Assembly: GCA_038030265.1 (NCBI GenBank)
Contig: CM075939.1
Location: 38,421,253 to 38,485,252, forward strand
DNA length: 64,000 bases
Source of the DNA: Corythucha ciliata
Taxonomy: Eukaryota; Arthropoda; Insecta; Hemiptera; Tingidae
Direction: 5' to 3'
This document shows, piece after piece, positions 1 through 11,280 of the stretch (its first letter is position 1; each line of letters starts with the position of its first letter). The translations under genes were made by a program, and so were the position numbers. Under the pieces are notes generated by a model. That model ran no database searches, was not told the DNA's origin, and saw only the letters and a list, made by a program, of their open reading frames with translations.

Positions 1-1285
1 ACGCCTAGTCGAAAAAACTTCAGCGACTGTTGAGACCAACAACACGCACAAACCCGCAATGAGGATATTTATGCTACCCCGCCGCGGCTCTAAGAACAAT
101 AAGGGTGGGGTTTTAAATTGCGATAACCGTTGCAGTGAAGCATCTCCGCAAGATGGTTGCGGGTGTAAGAAGCTTTAAGGGTCCGGGGAAAACTATTCTA
201 AAGATTTTTCTCGGAACATCCCCCCCCCCTACCATTGTGCCAAACAATGCTCTCTATAGTTGAATCACGTTGGGCAAAACGTCCAACATTTCCTGATATA
301 GTTAGGCCTTTAGTAAGGCGATATCAAAATCCTCCAATTTTGGTGTGTTTTTTTTTTTCATTTCACGTTGGTTCCCCATACATTTTATCTCGTGACGACC
401 TGCCGTCATCAATTTCCAATTAGAAAAACAAAAAATGTGCTACTACTTTTCCCGAAAATTTGGTCAGTGCAAGTTTATTTGTATCCAAAATTACCTTTGT
501 AGGCCGATTGCCATTTTTCCATAACTGGCTGGTTAATGTTTCTGTACTGGTCGATAGCTGAAGACTGGAATGAATTCCGAAATGCCATCACTTTAATTGA
601 CCGATAGCACTCCCTTTTTTTCTAGATTACTCGCCAATTTATTCAAGGCATTACAATGAACACTATAGTTCAGGATGATCAAGGTATGTAGTTTGGATAA
701 ATGAGGATAAATCCACACCGGGTCTAATGGATTCACTCAATTTAACGCCGCCTTCAAGCACTCGTCAACCAAAACTGACCCAACGGTGTTTGTTGTCAAT
801 GTTGCTGCGACTTTTAGAAAAATAAGAAGCCCTAGTATTTAAAAATAAACCCCTTCTTTTTTTGAGTGACAGCTTGTGGAAGAGTAAAATGACTCAACAA
901 ATGGCTTTTCGAGAGATGAACGATGGGGTAAGGACAGAGCGATCCACGTTTCATGTACGGCTGATGGATTGGTGGTGGGGTAAGGGGTGGGGTATGCTTT
1001 ATAAAGACTCGAATCACTAGATGTCATAATTTATGGGTTGAAATGAAGGAATTCACACAGAGGAAGAAAAGATGGAAATACGCGGTAATGTGCGCTCATC
1101 AAACTATCAGCAGTAGCTATAATTATGTCAGATAAGGTGCGGTTAAATTGAGTCGCTGGCATTGGTTTTTTTGCTTAATGAGAAGAGCTAATACTCTAAT
1201 ACGCAGTGTAAAAGCCGAGGGTCTCGTCTTATTATTATTTTTTAAAATTCTGGGTACTTAAGCGCGGAAAATTGACACGACTCAC
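1..1285. other. Non-coding DNA downstream of the proline-rich exon
   Basis: This lies 3' of the coding exon at 1286-1595 on the minus strand and should begin with its intron (donor GTGAGT at 1285). I see no convincing further exon of that gene, no short-period array and no mobile element. Short open frames such as 832-1017 on the minus strand show no domain. Confidence 0.4.
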
Positions 1286-1595
1286 CAAGAAACTGCTTCG
1301 ATATGAACTCGCCGGCCTTGTTGGGATACATCGCGAAAACATTGAAGCCACCCTCCGAGGGGTCGACTGTTGTCGGTGTCATCGGCCCAGTGTAGAAACC
1401 GAAGGGTTGCCGTGAACCGGCTCCAGCGGTGACTGCAGTTGTCGGCCCGTGAGGATTCACTCCTGGCGTAGGCGGTGGTATGACGAGGGTAATTTGTGGA
1501 CGACCAGATTTTGGCGGCAATTTTGGAGCCGGTGGAGACGACCTGGTCGATTCCGATTGAGACTGACTTTCGGGTCGAGAATCGTGTTCTTCCAT
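1286..1595 (-). CDS. First coding exon of an unrecognised proline-rich protein
   Basis: The frame opens with an ATG at 1595 in a strong start context (GACCATGG) and runs 103 codons plus one base to a good splice donor (CTTG followed by GTGAGT at 1285). Upstream, a possible non-coding exon ends at a donor (CTCAG/GTAATT) near 1701, and an acceptor near 1630 would place a short 5' UTR before the ATG. The encoded N-terminus begins MEEHDSRPESQ. It has a Ser/Gln-rich stretch, then a proline-rich segment (PPAPKLPPKSGRPQ, IPPPTPG), then a more ordered part containing FGFYTGPMTPTTVDP and FNVFAMYPNKAGEF. I do not recognise the family. The ordered C-terminal part looks like the start of a conserved domain whose remainder lies on exons I could not find to the left, probably outside the window. 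The splice frame and start context favour a real gene. No function is inferred. Confidence 0.6.
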
Positions 1596-3189
1596 GGTCA
1601 GAATAACGAAGTCCCTTGTTATGAAAGCGGCTTTTGTTTCATTGAAAAAACAAATTAAAAAAAAAAGAAGATTCGATCGCAACAAAATAAAAAAAAATTA
1701 CCTGAGAAATCCAACCAATTACTTGAAACTAAGCAATTTGGCAATTTATCGCGTCTTGTGTCATCGCCGCACTTGACAATATATCCGAAATCGCGAAATT
1801 CCAACTCCGCGACTCACAAGTGGGACAGTGACTATTCCAAAACACAAAACGCAGATAGACGGCAGGTTGTTGGATGGTGGCGGTACGGGGGTAGGATGAT
1901 GCGAGACGCATACAGTTCATCTAACCTGGGTTACACCCCCAGAAGAGCATCCCTCCCCTCGATATCATCACTCGCTCACACACCCACTTACTCTATCACA
2001 CTCTCTCGCTCTCTCTCAAATCATAATGCAATACTAATTGCAACTATAACACATTGTATTTTCGAGGAAATCTAAAAAAAAATCTGACTTACTGACCACC
2101 CACCGATTTAATAAAAATCCCCATCTCGCACAAATCCCCCCTCACCCACCCACGTCTGGAGACATCTAGTCTCCCACACGCTACACCGTAAACACTAATG
2201 AATGAGCTCATTACTTACTCTGGCAAAATTTCTCCTTCGACGTGATTCACTTGTACCACACTTTTCACGTTTAAAATTATCATCTTAATTGATTTTTAAA
2301 GCAATGCAATAATGATCTAATTAATTAAATTGAAAGCAAGTATTTCAATCCATTGTTCACAAGATTTCACTGTATAGGATTAATTCTTCGCTGACAACAA
2401 TGGGCAGCGCAACAATAATAATAACAATAAAATTAAATTAAATTGTAAAAAAAAGGGTCAGAACTAATCACACCCCTAGGCTTATTGCTTTTTCCTTTTA
2501 ACAGAAATTCCAAAGCGTGGGCAACGTTATTTAATCTTAAAACGATTGACATTCATGTTCTCGGATTTCACTTGGATTCTCGATTGGGTTGGCCTCCAAC
2601 CCTTTCCTTTCCCCCCGCCTGCAACACCGCACGAGAGACATCGGACACTTGGGTGATTAAGCTCGAGCCGAAATGTGCTTTGCCATGCAGAAAAAAAAAA
2701 GAGTTTTATTTATTTTATTTTTTTAAACGACAAAAAACGATTCCTGACTGACGTTTCATCTTCAACACGTTGAGAGCTAATTTCATGTATTTGGCTACTC
2801 TGACTTATACCGTTATTAGGATACGACATTATGCAGTTTGACAACCAGCCAAATATTTTCGACTAGAATAGCCCTTGAGAGTTGAAAAGTCCCTAAGATT
2901 TTTTTTTTTTTTTTTTTCTCCGATTAGTATCAATTCGAAATAACTTCCTCCGTCATAATTTCATGATGTTATGATGTGCATTTCAGGTCGTTTGAGCTAT
3001 TTTGAGGAAGAAGGACGATTAGAATTAAGGGTGGGATGTGTTGATGCCGTTGATCGGGAGGGGAGGGTCAAGCTATGAGATGTTTATGTACGAAAGTCAC
3101 AAGGAAGTAAAACACGAAAGCTTCTGAAAATAAACTTGACGCGAGTATTTTATAGAAAATTTGTAATTTACTAACCCTAAAGCGGGCGC
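1596..3189. promoter_or_regulatory. Upstream region of the proline-rich gene; C/T-rich non-coding DNA
   Basis: The interval holds the probable 5' UTR exon (donor near 1701, minus strand). It then has a pyrimidine- and simple-sequence-rich stretch at about 1930-2200 (CTCTCTCGCTCTCTCTC type), as is common near invertebrate promoters. From 2280 to 3189 it is AT-rich with homopolymer runs. I see no coding frame with protein-like features and no 30-bp array. The assignment as a promoter is an inference from position only. Confidence 0.3.
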
Positions 3190-5000
3190 GTTGGTGAACT
3201 TTGTTCACCAAACACTGGGGTTGCCAGATCTCCGGTTTTCGTCCGGAGTCTCCGGGCCTGAGACTCGATCTCCGGTCTCCGGCCGGACCGAGAATGCCTC
3301 CGGGCCAAAAAATTGTGTGCATTAATTCGGGAAGTAACAAAAAATACCTGCATAAAAAATCTTGGAATCATTTTACGTGAGGTTACATGTAGATGCGACA
3401 AAAAAGCCCCGACGACAAAAATCGCTCCTACAATCACAAAAATGTATCCAACCAAATAGTTCTGATCAAATAACGGCCCTTTTCCGGCCCTTCCGCAAGA
3501 CCATGTTGATTGCATGTTGATTTCAGCAAATGCAAATTTAATTATAACATAACTCACTGCAATTTAACCAGGAAATTAGCCCGAACATTCGGATACAAAA
3601 TTATTGATTTTACAAGATTTTTTGCCAAAACTATTGTTAATTTTGCTTCCCAATAACTCACATGGGCCGAAAACTGTTAAATAACTACTGAAATTTGTTA
3701 TTTGGCCATGCAATCGCCCAATTGATTGATCCATGGCCAGTGATGTATAATCACTGGCGAAACTACACCTTCAAGCATTAAATTATGGGGTTTACTCAAT
3801 ATGGCCATCAACTTAGCTCCAGAAATCGCGAATTGGTGATCTCTCAGAGAGCTTTTTTCTCTTCAATTTAGCGGCAAATTAGCGTTTTTCTCTATTTTGA
3901 GCAGCAAATAAGCGATTTTTCTAAATTTTTCTAAATGCTTTCAATGAATTCGATTTACCCACGAATTGGATCTTTGTTTTCATTTTAGCCTCGAATCAGC
4001 GCAATTTTCGCAGCGATTTAGCGATGTCTTCCCATTTAACAACGAAAATGGAGTTTTATTGCTTCAACTTCAGCAGTGAATTAGCCTTTTCTTCGTAATT
4101 TAGAGCTACAAATCAACACTTTTTCGTAAGTTCAGCAGCATTTACCAAAGATTTAGCGTTTTTCCTTCATTTCAGCAGCGAATTAACGCTTTTTCTTCAA
4201 GCTGCGGCTCCAAGCTGCTTTCCTCAAATTTAGAAGCGGGTTAGAAGATTTTTTGAAATTTTAGCAAGAGCAACGAAGGTGCATCCCGGAAATCGTGAAT
4301 TTTCATTTTCTCAATTTTAGCAGTTAATAAGCGATTTTTCTTCATTTTAGCAACGAAATAGCGCTGTTTCTCAATTTGACCAGTGAATTATTTGCGATGT
4401 ATTCACATTTAGCTATACGAATTAGCGGTTTCCATCAATTTTAGCAGCGAATTAGCGCTTTCTATTTATTTTAGCAGGGAATTACAGCTCTCCCTCAATT
4501 TGATTATGGATTTTTTCCAATTTTAGCAGCGAATTAGCACATTTTATCTATTTTAGCAGTGAATTAGAGATGTATTTATATTCAGTGACGAATTAGCGTT
4601 TTTCTGCAATTAGCCGCGGATTAACGCTATTTCTTAATTTTAACCACGAATTAGCGCTTTTTCTCAGTTTCATCCACGAAGTTGCCCTCAGAAATCTGGA
4701 AATTGATTTTTCTCAATTAGAGCTTGGAACGCTCGCTTATTCTCACTTTAGTCGTGTATTTTATCGCTTTTTCTAAAGTTTAGTCGCGAATTAGTGCTTT
4801 TCGTCAATTTTCAAACCGCAAATACCCCTAATCACAAAAACGCTCAGATAACAAAGACGTTCTAACCTCAAAATGAACTCACCACAGAAGCTCCAATTGC
4901 CCCTGTCATCAAATAGTGCAGTTTAGACCTTTATAGGCGTTCGGGTGTCGATTTGTACATAACTATGCCCCCCCCCCATAATCACAAACCATACACTTAT
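3190..5000. repeat. Segmental repeat: inverted copy of 34.84-38.77 kb, with a T-rich family-A array
   Basis: Read on the opposite strand, this segment is collinear with 34,840-38,770. The 3190-3380 part (GGTTGCCAGATCTCCGG, GGGAAGTAACAAAAAATACC) matches 38,590-38,765. The 3540-3860 part (AACTCACATGGGCCGAAAA, CCAGTGATGTATAATCACTGG) matches 37,830-38,150. The array at 3860-4800 matches 35.4-36.43 kb, sharing landmarks such as CGAATTGGATCTTTGTTT. The 4900-5000 part (GTTCGGGTGTCGATTTGTAC) matches 34,860-34,930. This copy lacks the retrotransposon-bearing insertion present in the other. The array unit is about 30 bp, in the orientation GCGAATTAGCGC then TTTTTCTCAATTTTAGCC. Confidence 0.8.
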
Positions 5001-5599
5001 GTACATAATACATGTATTATGTATATCTCCGGCTATCTGGCATCCCTACAAACCCAGATTTCAGCATGTTACTCCTAGGCTAAGATACTACTGGAATTCC
5101 CCTCTTCAGTACCTTCCTGACATGTCCTCTTGGTTTGATATGCGGCGTTATCCCTGCTAAAATCGGGTTCATAAGTCAGTTACTGGTACAGATTGAGAAA
5201 AAAAGGGCGCGTGAACCAGCCAGTAATAAAGTGTGCTCGAAGGGAATGATATGTCAATACGATTTGAGTGAACAATTTATTAAGCAAATGCTTAAATTGT
5301 TCGTCGGCGGCTCAAATTAGCTACCCTATGACCCAGGTGCAATCGCGCCAGTGTTGGTGGGTCAATTTGCCTAGTAGTCTCCCCCCTAAACACCTACAAC
5401 TTTTATTTCCTTATTTCATGCCCAAAAACGTTCACTTTTGGCAAATTGGAACCATGAGTCGTAAATTAAAGGCGAAAATGTGGCAGGTGAATAAAGTTCA
5501 CCACGCGTCCGGTAGTGCTACTCAGATGAACGCGCCCGCTTTAGGGCTAAGTAAGAATTAGTAAGAATATATAAGAAATAAGTATATAAGGTAAGTATA

Positions 5600-5860
5600 C
5601 ATTATAAGAATCGTGGAAGAGGTATGACCAGTGGCGCCGAAACGATTTCAAAGGTGTGTAGCCGAACTCTGGTAAAAGGACCCACCCAACCACCACTAGC
5701 AATGTTCCCATTGTAACAATTCTTAAAAAACCCTGGAAAAACGATTATTCGTCTACACATCGGGACAAACAAAAGGAGCGACCAGAGAGCTGAATCAGCG
5801 GAATAATCGCGAGAAACATCCTGTAAGCGATTCCCCTTCTTCAAATACTCAATTTTTCAG
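5600..5860. repeat. Dispersed repeat, pair with 25,140-25,380
   Basis: The stretch has a same-orientation relative at 25,140-25,380, sharing AACGATTTCAA, AAAAGGACCCACCC, GTTCCCATTGTAACAA and GAATAATCGCG with scattered mismatches and small indels. An open frame on the minus strand crosses both copies (SRDYS.DSAL and CYNGN..SGGWV are shared). This reflects shared DNA and is not evidence of a gene. The rest of 5001-6130 holds no recognisable feature. Confidence 0.65.
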
Positions 5861-6129
5861 GTTTATAAACGAGCTTTGGGGGCGTCACTCACACGCATGG
5901 AGGAAACTGCTCAACTTGAGAATTTTTCCCTCAAAAATGGATTTTTTTCAGACAAGAAATGGAGCATTGACGGATTTAAGGGGGGCCGTAGGGACTTTGC
6001 CCCCCCTAGTTGGTCGTATTAGCCCGGCCCCCCCAAAGATGTTTATTCTCAAGCCCCTTTTCCAAAAACTGTAAAATTGATATTAGAACGACGATATTAA
6101 TAGTTTCTAGTACTCTGATACAAAACCTC

Positions 6130-6920
6130 GCAATCAAGGTTTGGGATATTTGTTATGTTGGAAGAAATTGAGATTCCAAGTCAAAATTGTCAGCTCCTGA
6201 GGCAAAATTGACAGTATTGTAAGTCGAAATTGACAGTTTGAAGTACGACAATCACAGTTTTGAATGTTGAAATTGACTGTAATCCAACAGGGCTTAACGT
6301 CCAACTACCATAAAGTGTCGTGGACGAGAGCACACACTTTACTTTTTTACCCGTGATTTATCTTTTTTACTGAAATTGACAGTAGGTATCCAAGTCCGAC
6401 AAATAGACGCGAAGTTGTAACATTTCACGGTCAAAAATATGTGAAATTGAAAGTTTACTGGCTAAATATTTGCGATATTGCAAGTTTCACGTCCTAATTT
6501 CAGTAAAGAATGATTAAGGGCGTGAACCCTGGGCAAGCCATGAATTTATTTGCGATTGAAGTAAGTTCAGGTCCTAATTTTAGCGAAATTACATGTTTTC
6601 TGGAAATTGACAGCCTCGGGTCTTCAGGTCTTAATTTCAGCAAAATTGCAAGTTCCGGGTCCTAGTTTCGGGGGAATTGCAAGTTCCGGGTCCTAGTTTC
6701 GGGGAAATTGCAAGTTCCGGGTCCTAGTTTCGGGGAAATTACAAGTTTCAGTGCTAAATCTCCATGAAATTGCAAGCTTTCAATTGTTTTTCGTGGGCGC
6801 GCTGCTGGCTCACAAGGCCATTGCAACACTAGGGGGGGGGGGATCTACAAAATTGGATGTTTCAAGGCATAATTTTCTTGAAATTGTAAGTTTCAGGTCC
6901 TAATTTCAGTGGCATTGCAC
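6130..6920. repeat. Family-B array (about 31-bp degenerate unit)
   Basis: Repeated variants of ATTGCAAGTTTCGGGTC followed by CTAATTTCAGCGAA recur about every 31 bp, diverged in most places. The array is followed (6945-7040) by a recurring non-array sequence (GCGAGCCCTGGGATAGCCGG and TGATAAATAGCCGTG) that also follows family-B sequence at about 25,890 and 46,570. Confidence 0.75.
6648..6740. repeat. Near-perfect 31-bp tandem triplication inside the family-B array
   Basis: Three consecutive units begin with GCAAGTTCCGGGTCC at 6648, 6679 and 6710, exactly 31 bp apart and almost identical. The surrounding array units are much more diverged, so this is a recent local expansion. Confidence 0.9.
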
Positions 6921-7065
6921 GTTTTAGATGCCAATTTTTTTTTTTGGTTGTCGCGAGCCCTGGGATAGCCGGCCACGAATACGCATAATACCTTGATAAA
7001 TAGCCGTGTTATCACAACATTTAGAGATAAATGTTGATTTAGAGATAAATGTCTCACAATAGCGA

Positions 7066-7870
7066 GATCAGTGGCGGACCGACAACTATCGAATCAGGCG
7101 GAAATCCTTACGAGGCCCCTTATCATTCATTGCTTGACCAAACATGGCCAAATTTGGAGATTGATTCTTCCAGAAAATTTAATTCCGCAGGTTAGGCACT
7201 TTCTGCAGAACGATTTCGCAAATTTGGCACTTCCAAAAATTAATTTCACGCCTTTTAGCTCTTTCAAAACCCAATATGGCAGTTTTCCCTCCTATACTTC
7301 TGAATTAGAATGATCGCTTTTTCTCAACTTTAATCGCGAATTAGAGCCCCCCCCCCCCAATCTTCGATGGGTAACGTTTTATTTCAATTTTAACCGAGAA
7401 TTAGCGATGTTTCTCAGGCCCCATACGATACGTGAGCAGGAGTCGCGTGATTTCAGTGTTACTCCGTGTCCTAGGTGAGGCGGCAACCGCACGATTTTAC
7501 CATTTATAGGAAGTTTAGCGTTTGTAGTGGTTGTGCGATTTATATAGAAAACGCACAGATTGGAAACTATGGGTGTTTTGCAATGTAAACGCTAAACACT
7601 GAAATCGCGCGACTCTCACTCACGCAGGACGGGGCCAAAAGCGTTTAGAGAGTTTACAGAAGCGGAAAACTTATAAATTAAAATTAATTTAAATAATGGA
7701 TTAGCGTTTTTTAAAATTGTAGTCGTGGAATGCCCGTAGAACATGAGAGTTTTTCTCAATTTTGGCTAGGAAGTTATACCAGAAACCACGAATTGACTCA
7801 TGTTTTTTCATTTTTAGCTACGAATAAGCGCTTTTAGCCAAGAACAGCAAATTAACTCGTGCCTTCTCAA
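7066..7870. repeat. Segmental repeat, same-orientation copy of 53.47-53.89 kb, ending in a family-A array
   Basis: Starting near TCAGTGGCGGACCGACA, this segment is collinear with 53,470-53,890. Shared landmarks include GAGGCCC, TTTAGCTCTTTC, ACTTCTGAAT...GATCG and ACCAGAAACCA. The second half is a T-rich-orientation family-A array. A foldback insertion at 7418-7637 is absent from the 53-kb copy. Confidence 0.65.
7418..7637. mobile_element. Foldback (MITE-like) element, about 220 bp
   Basis: The left end (GGCCCCATACGATACGTGAG, then CAGGAGTCGCGTGATTTCAG) is matched in inverse orientation by the right end (CTGAAATCGCGCGACTC then TCACTCACGCAGGACGGGGC). The inner part also pairs (AAGTTTAGCGTTTGTAGTGG with its partial complement). 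There is no coding capacity. It interrupts a repeat array whose 53-kb relative lacks it. Confidence 0.7.
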
Positions 7871-8960
7871 TTTTATCCACCTAAGGACGTATCGAAACTG
7901 GGGTATGGAGTTTTTTTTCTCTCTATTTCAGGCGTGAACATGCCTGTATTCTCAGAAAAAAGTAACTTTACACATGGACCTCGATACTCTGGAGTCGAGA
8001 AAGATCGTCCAAACCAACGAAAAGTCAAAAAGTGCAATTTTAGAGGCCGAAGACCCGTTATATGGAGACGTTTTTGACTGGACATGGGGGTAAAAATGGG
8101 CCTGAGAATTGCCCTCTTAACTCCCTCCGCGGGATAGGCAAAATGGCCTAAATTGAAAATTGGACGCTACCGCGTATTTCTGGGTTTCTCGGCCCGGAGA
8201 ATCCCACAATCGAAACAAGCCGATCTTGAAAAATCGTTGAAGCAGTTCCTCCTCTGATGCCACTGTTCTTGGCCTTTCTGGCACATAATGGATCCCGGTG
8301 ACAGGCTTGACTCACTCATTGGCTCAAAAGTAGCTCTGGTCATTATTTTGATCCCATGAAGTCACCTGATTTGATGCACCTCAGGTAACTAAACGACACA
8401 GATTATTCCCGTAACTACACAAATCGAATCCAAATCGTGGGCTAAATCTAATATTTAGCCACAAAAACTGCTTGGCACTTGCAAATTTGTTTAACTATCC
8501 TTGGTCGGATGGAATGAAAATCGTCGGATGAATGAAACGGATACCAAATCTCCATTTAAAATTTCCTTTTGAGCATGAAAACTAAAAATCCTCATTTTTC
8601 TATTTTTATGCTGGGGGGGGGGGGGCAAATATAGTCGCATGGGGCGGCAAAATTAAATTAGCCCCAGGGCAGCAAAAAACAAAACCCGGCCCTGTGTAAG
8701 ACCCTACACTGCCAATTTAGTGGAAATTAAGACCCGAAAATGTCCATCTCGCGGATGTTCAGCCAGGAAACTTCCAATTTCGTCGGAATTAGCCAGGCTT
8801 TTGGGGTTGATGAGGCTGGCTAGCCATAGTTTCACCGCCCAAAATAGGCCCAGAAACTTCCAATTTTGCTCAAATTAAAAATTAAGACCCTAATTGTGTT
8901 TTCCAAACAATTAAGGCCCGAAAGTCGTATTGCGGCAGATATTCAGCTGAAACCACGGCT
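7871..8960. other. Mixed non-coding DNA with degenerate family-B units
   Basis: The stretch 7871-8700 is unique-looking non-coding sequence with a run of G at about 8611. The stretch 8700-8960 carries degenerate family-B units (GGAAATTAAGACCCGAAA type). The overlapping open frames on both strands at 7859-8085 have no domain and no splice context. Confidence 0.4.
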
Positions 8961-10240
8961 TTTTTCATTTTCTAAATTTTCTGTGAATTAGCAAAGCCCT
9001 CAATTAGCCATTTTTCTTCATTTTAAACGCAAATTGGCGTTTTTCCTCATTGTAGCCGCTAATTATAGAAAACAGGTATGACGACCAAATTGATGAACAA
9101 AAGGCTTTAAGGCCGAGGTTTCGCCAAATTTATTGGCCTCATCAGGGCAAATAAAGGAAATTAAAAAGTAGTTAAACTTGGCTTTTTGCCCTGATGAGGC
9201 CAACAAATTTTGTGAAATCTCGGCCTTAAAGCCTTTTGATTATCAATAGCGTAGGGCCGCATTAGGGGTTTTCAATTCAGTGTTTCCTAAGAATAACGGG
9301 TTTTCGCAGTTTCTCCGCAAATTAGAGTTTTTTCTCCATTAGTGAATTTTGTCAAATTTTGCCGCGAATGAGAACTTTTTCTACATTTTTCAAATTTTAT
9401 CCGCAAATTAGCGATTAGTCTAAATTTTAAATGCGAATGACCAACTTTCTTAATTTAAGCCCTGAATTAGCGCATTTTTTCAAGTTTAAAAATAAAAATA
9501 GCTCCAGGACTCGCGAATTGGCATATTCACATTTTTAGCCGTGAATTAGCACTTTTTCATTCTCAGGGCTCTACTCATTTTTATCCTTGAATCAGCGCTT
9601 TTTCCTGAAATTTTAGACAAATTAATGATTTTAGAGCCTCGAATTAGCACTAACTTTGTCTCCATTTTAGCGGGGAATTATTGCATTTTTTCTAAATTTT
9701 AGTCGAGAATCGTGGCTTTACTTTAATTTTTGCCGCGCATTGGTGCTTTCATTGTTAATTTTAGACGCGCATTATTTTTCAATTTTAAACGAGAGTTACC
9801 ATTTTTACTAAATTTTAGCCACAAACTAGCTGATTTTGTCATATTGATCCGCGGATAGGCGTTTTCCCCCGTTTTAGCCGCAAGTGAGCGATTTTTGTCA
9901 ACTGAAGCCGTGTGAATCATTTTAGCCTTGAATTAATGCTTTTTATCAATTTACGGCTAAAATGTAGAAAAACCGAGGACGCACTGTTCGTGGGACAAGT
10001 TCGCAGCTAAAATTGAGAAAAAGCGGTGATTTATGGCTAAAAGTGAAAAAAAAACGACAACTAAAAAACAAACAAACAAAAGCTAATTTGTACGGGGGGG
10101 GGGGGACAAAATTGCAAGAAAACGCCATTTTGCGGTTTCTGGAGGCAACACAATTCTAGTGCCTTAAAATGAGAAAAATCAATAATTCATGACTAGAATT
10201 CAATAAATCACTGCTAAATTTGGAGAAAAAAAAAACAGGA
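8960..10240. repeat. Family-A array that switches orientation near 9.95 kb
   Basis: From 8960 to about 9945 the units read T-rich (AATTAGCGCTTTTTC then TCAATTTTAGCCGCG). From about 9950 to 10,240 they read A-rich (AGCTAAAATTGAGAAAAAGC). The switch has no obvious element at the junction. The unit is about 30 bp. Confidence 0.7.
9090..9250. mobile_element. Foldback element, about 155 bp, with hammerhead-like CTGATGAG...GAAA motif
   Basis: The left arm (TGATGAACAAAAGGCTTTAA, then GGCCGAGGTTTCGCC) is inversely matched by the right arm (CTCGGCCTTAAAGCCTTTTG then ATTATCA). The arms are about 65 bp with a short spacer. Read on the minus strand, the left arm contains CTGATGAG, then a hairpin GCCAA-TAAAT-TTGGC, then GAAAC. 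This order and spacing match the conserved core of hammerhead ribozymes. A cleavage site and a third stem were not found, so function is not claimed. Confidence 0.7.
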
Positions 10241-10264
10241 AAGAGCTCTCCTTTGTAGTTTCAA

Positions 10265-10576
10265 TTGAGGACTGCAAAATCTCCCTAACAAGTTCCCCAC
10301 TCGACTTTGTTTGTAAATAAAAACAGAATATTTCCCTTCTCGACGATAAGAAAAGAATGATCCGATACTAACAATTCGTGGTCCTTTGCTCTCTTTTTAA
10401 AGCAACATAAATATACCTACTATATTTTCTTTTTCATCAGATTATTCCCGTAAACAGTTCGCTCTCAATTTAAAATCATGTTCTACCGGTAAATGTTCAG
10501 TTCAGAATGCATGTGCTTCCTGCTTGAGCGATTCCCTCGCCACTTTTTTCCCTGACGTTGGTACATCAAAACCACA
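10265..10576 (+). promoter_or_regulatory. Conserved 5' flank of the zinc-finger gene, duplicated at 23.73-24.03 kb
   Basis: About 310 bp upstream of the start codon is strongly conserved with the flank of the second copy. Shared stretches include CCTTCTCGACGATAAG, AACAATTCGTGGTCCTTTGC, CATAAATATACCTACTATAT and CAGTTCGCTCTCAATTTAAA. ATAAATATAC is a possible TATA-type element. The conservation shows only that the duplication included the 5' flank; promoter function is inferred. Confidence 0.45.
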
Positions 10577-11011
10577 ATGAATAAGTTTACATGTCATTAC
10601 TGTGGGTACGAGTGCTCACAAAGGGGCGAATTTTATCATCATATTCTTCGAACGCACAAACGTAGGAAGCCCTTCGAATGCCCAAACTGTCAGTTTAAAT
10701 GCGGCAGAGAGAGTGAACTTAATGAACATCTTCAAACACACGTTACCACCGAGAAACGCTTCAAGTGCCCACACTGTGAGCACAAGTTCACCACTAAAAC
10801 GGACTTTGTAAGGCACGTTCGAACGCACACCGGCGAGAAACCCTTCGAATGCTCACACTGTGGGCACAAGACCGCCCTTAAAGCTAATCTTGTTGTTCAT
10901 ATTCGAACGCACACCGGTGAGAGACCCTACAATTGTCCACACTGTGACTACAAGGCCGCTCGAAAGGACTATCTTGTTCTACATCTTCGAAGGCATCACA
11001 CCGGCCAGTAA
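10577..11011 (+). CDS. C2H2 zinc-finger protein, five fingers, 144 aa
   Basis: A single open frame from ATG 10577 to TAA 11011 encodes five tandem C2H2 fingers and almost nothing else. The zinc ligands are C6-C9-H22-H27, C35-C38-H51-H55, C64-C67-H80-H84, C92-C95-H108-H112 and C120-C123-H136-H140. Fingers 3-5 are joined by canonical TGEKP/TGERP linkers, typical of sequence-specific DNA-binding proteins. The likely role is nuclear DNA binding. No effector domain is visible, so upstream exons could exist, but the start (ACCACAATGAATAAG) and the duplicated 5' flank fit a compact single-exon gene. The gene lies between repeat arrays with no neighbouring gene on its strand. A disrupted paralogue is at 24,026-24,380. 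The finger repertoire does not let me assign an orthologue. Confidence 0.8.
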   Translation: MNKFTCHYCGYECSQRGEFYHHILRTHKRRKPFECPNCQFKCGRESELNEHLQTHVTTEKRFKCPHCEHKFTTKTDFVRHVRTHTGEKPFECSHCGHKTALKANLVVHIRTHTGERPYNCPHCDYKAARKDYLVLHLRRHHTGQ

Positions 11012-11280
11012 CCATTTTTATGTCCACCAGATATTGAGGCTGCAAACGCCCCCCATACCTCCAATGTACAAATCCGAAACCATTTTTTTTTTTTTTAAAT
11101 TGAAGTAAAATGCAAATTTTGGCGTGTTTGTTTCTTTTAATAACAAAATTTAGCGGTTTTGACTCTTCGATTCGGCTCGTCGAAAATCCGACTTCACAGG
11201 TTTGGCTGTTCTCAACCTTAGCCGCGAATCAGTGATTTAACTAAATTTGAGATGTGCATGTGTTTCCTCAACCCCCATCC

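Noticed and set aside
3177..3557. 126-codon minus-strand frame with a hydrophobic stretch
   Set aside because: It lies in a segmental repeat whose other copy (38 kb) does not keep the frame; no domain or splice context.
5602..5844. 80-codon minus-strand frame partly shared with 25,149-25,349
   Set aside because: The shared residues follow from a dispersed DNA repeat; the two copies contain small indels and no known motif.
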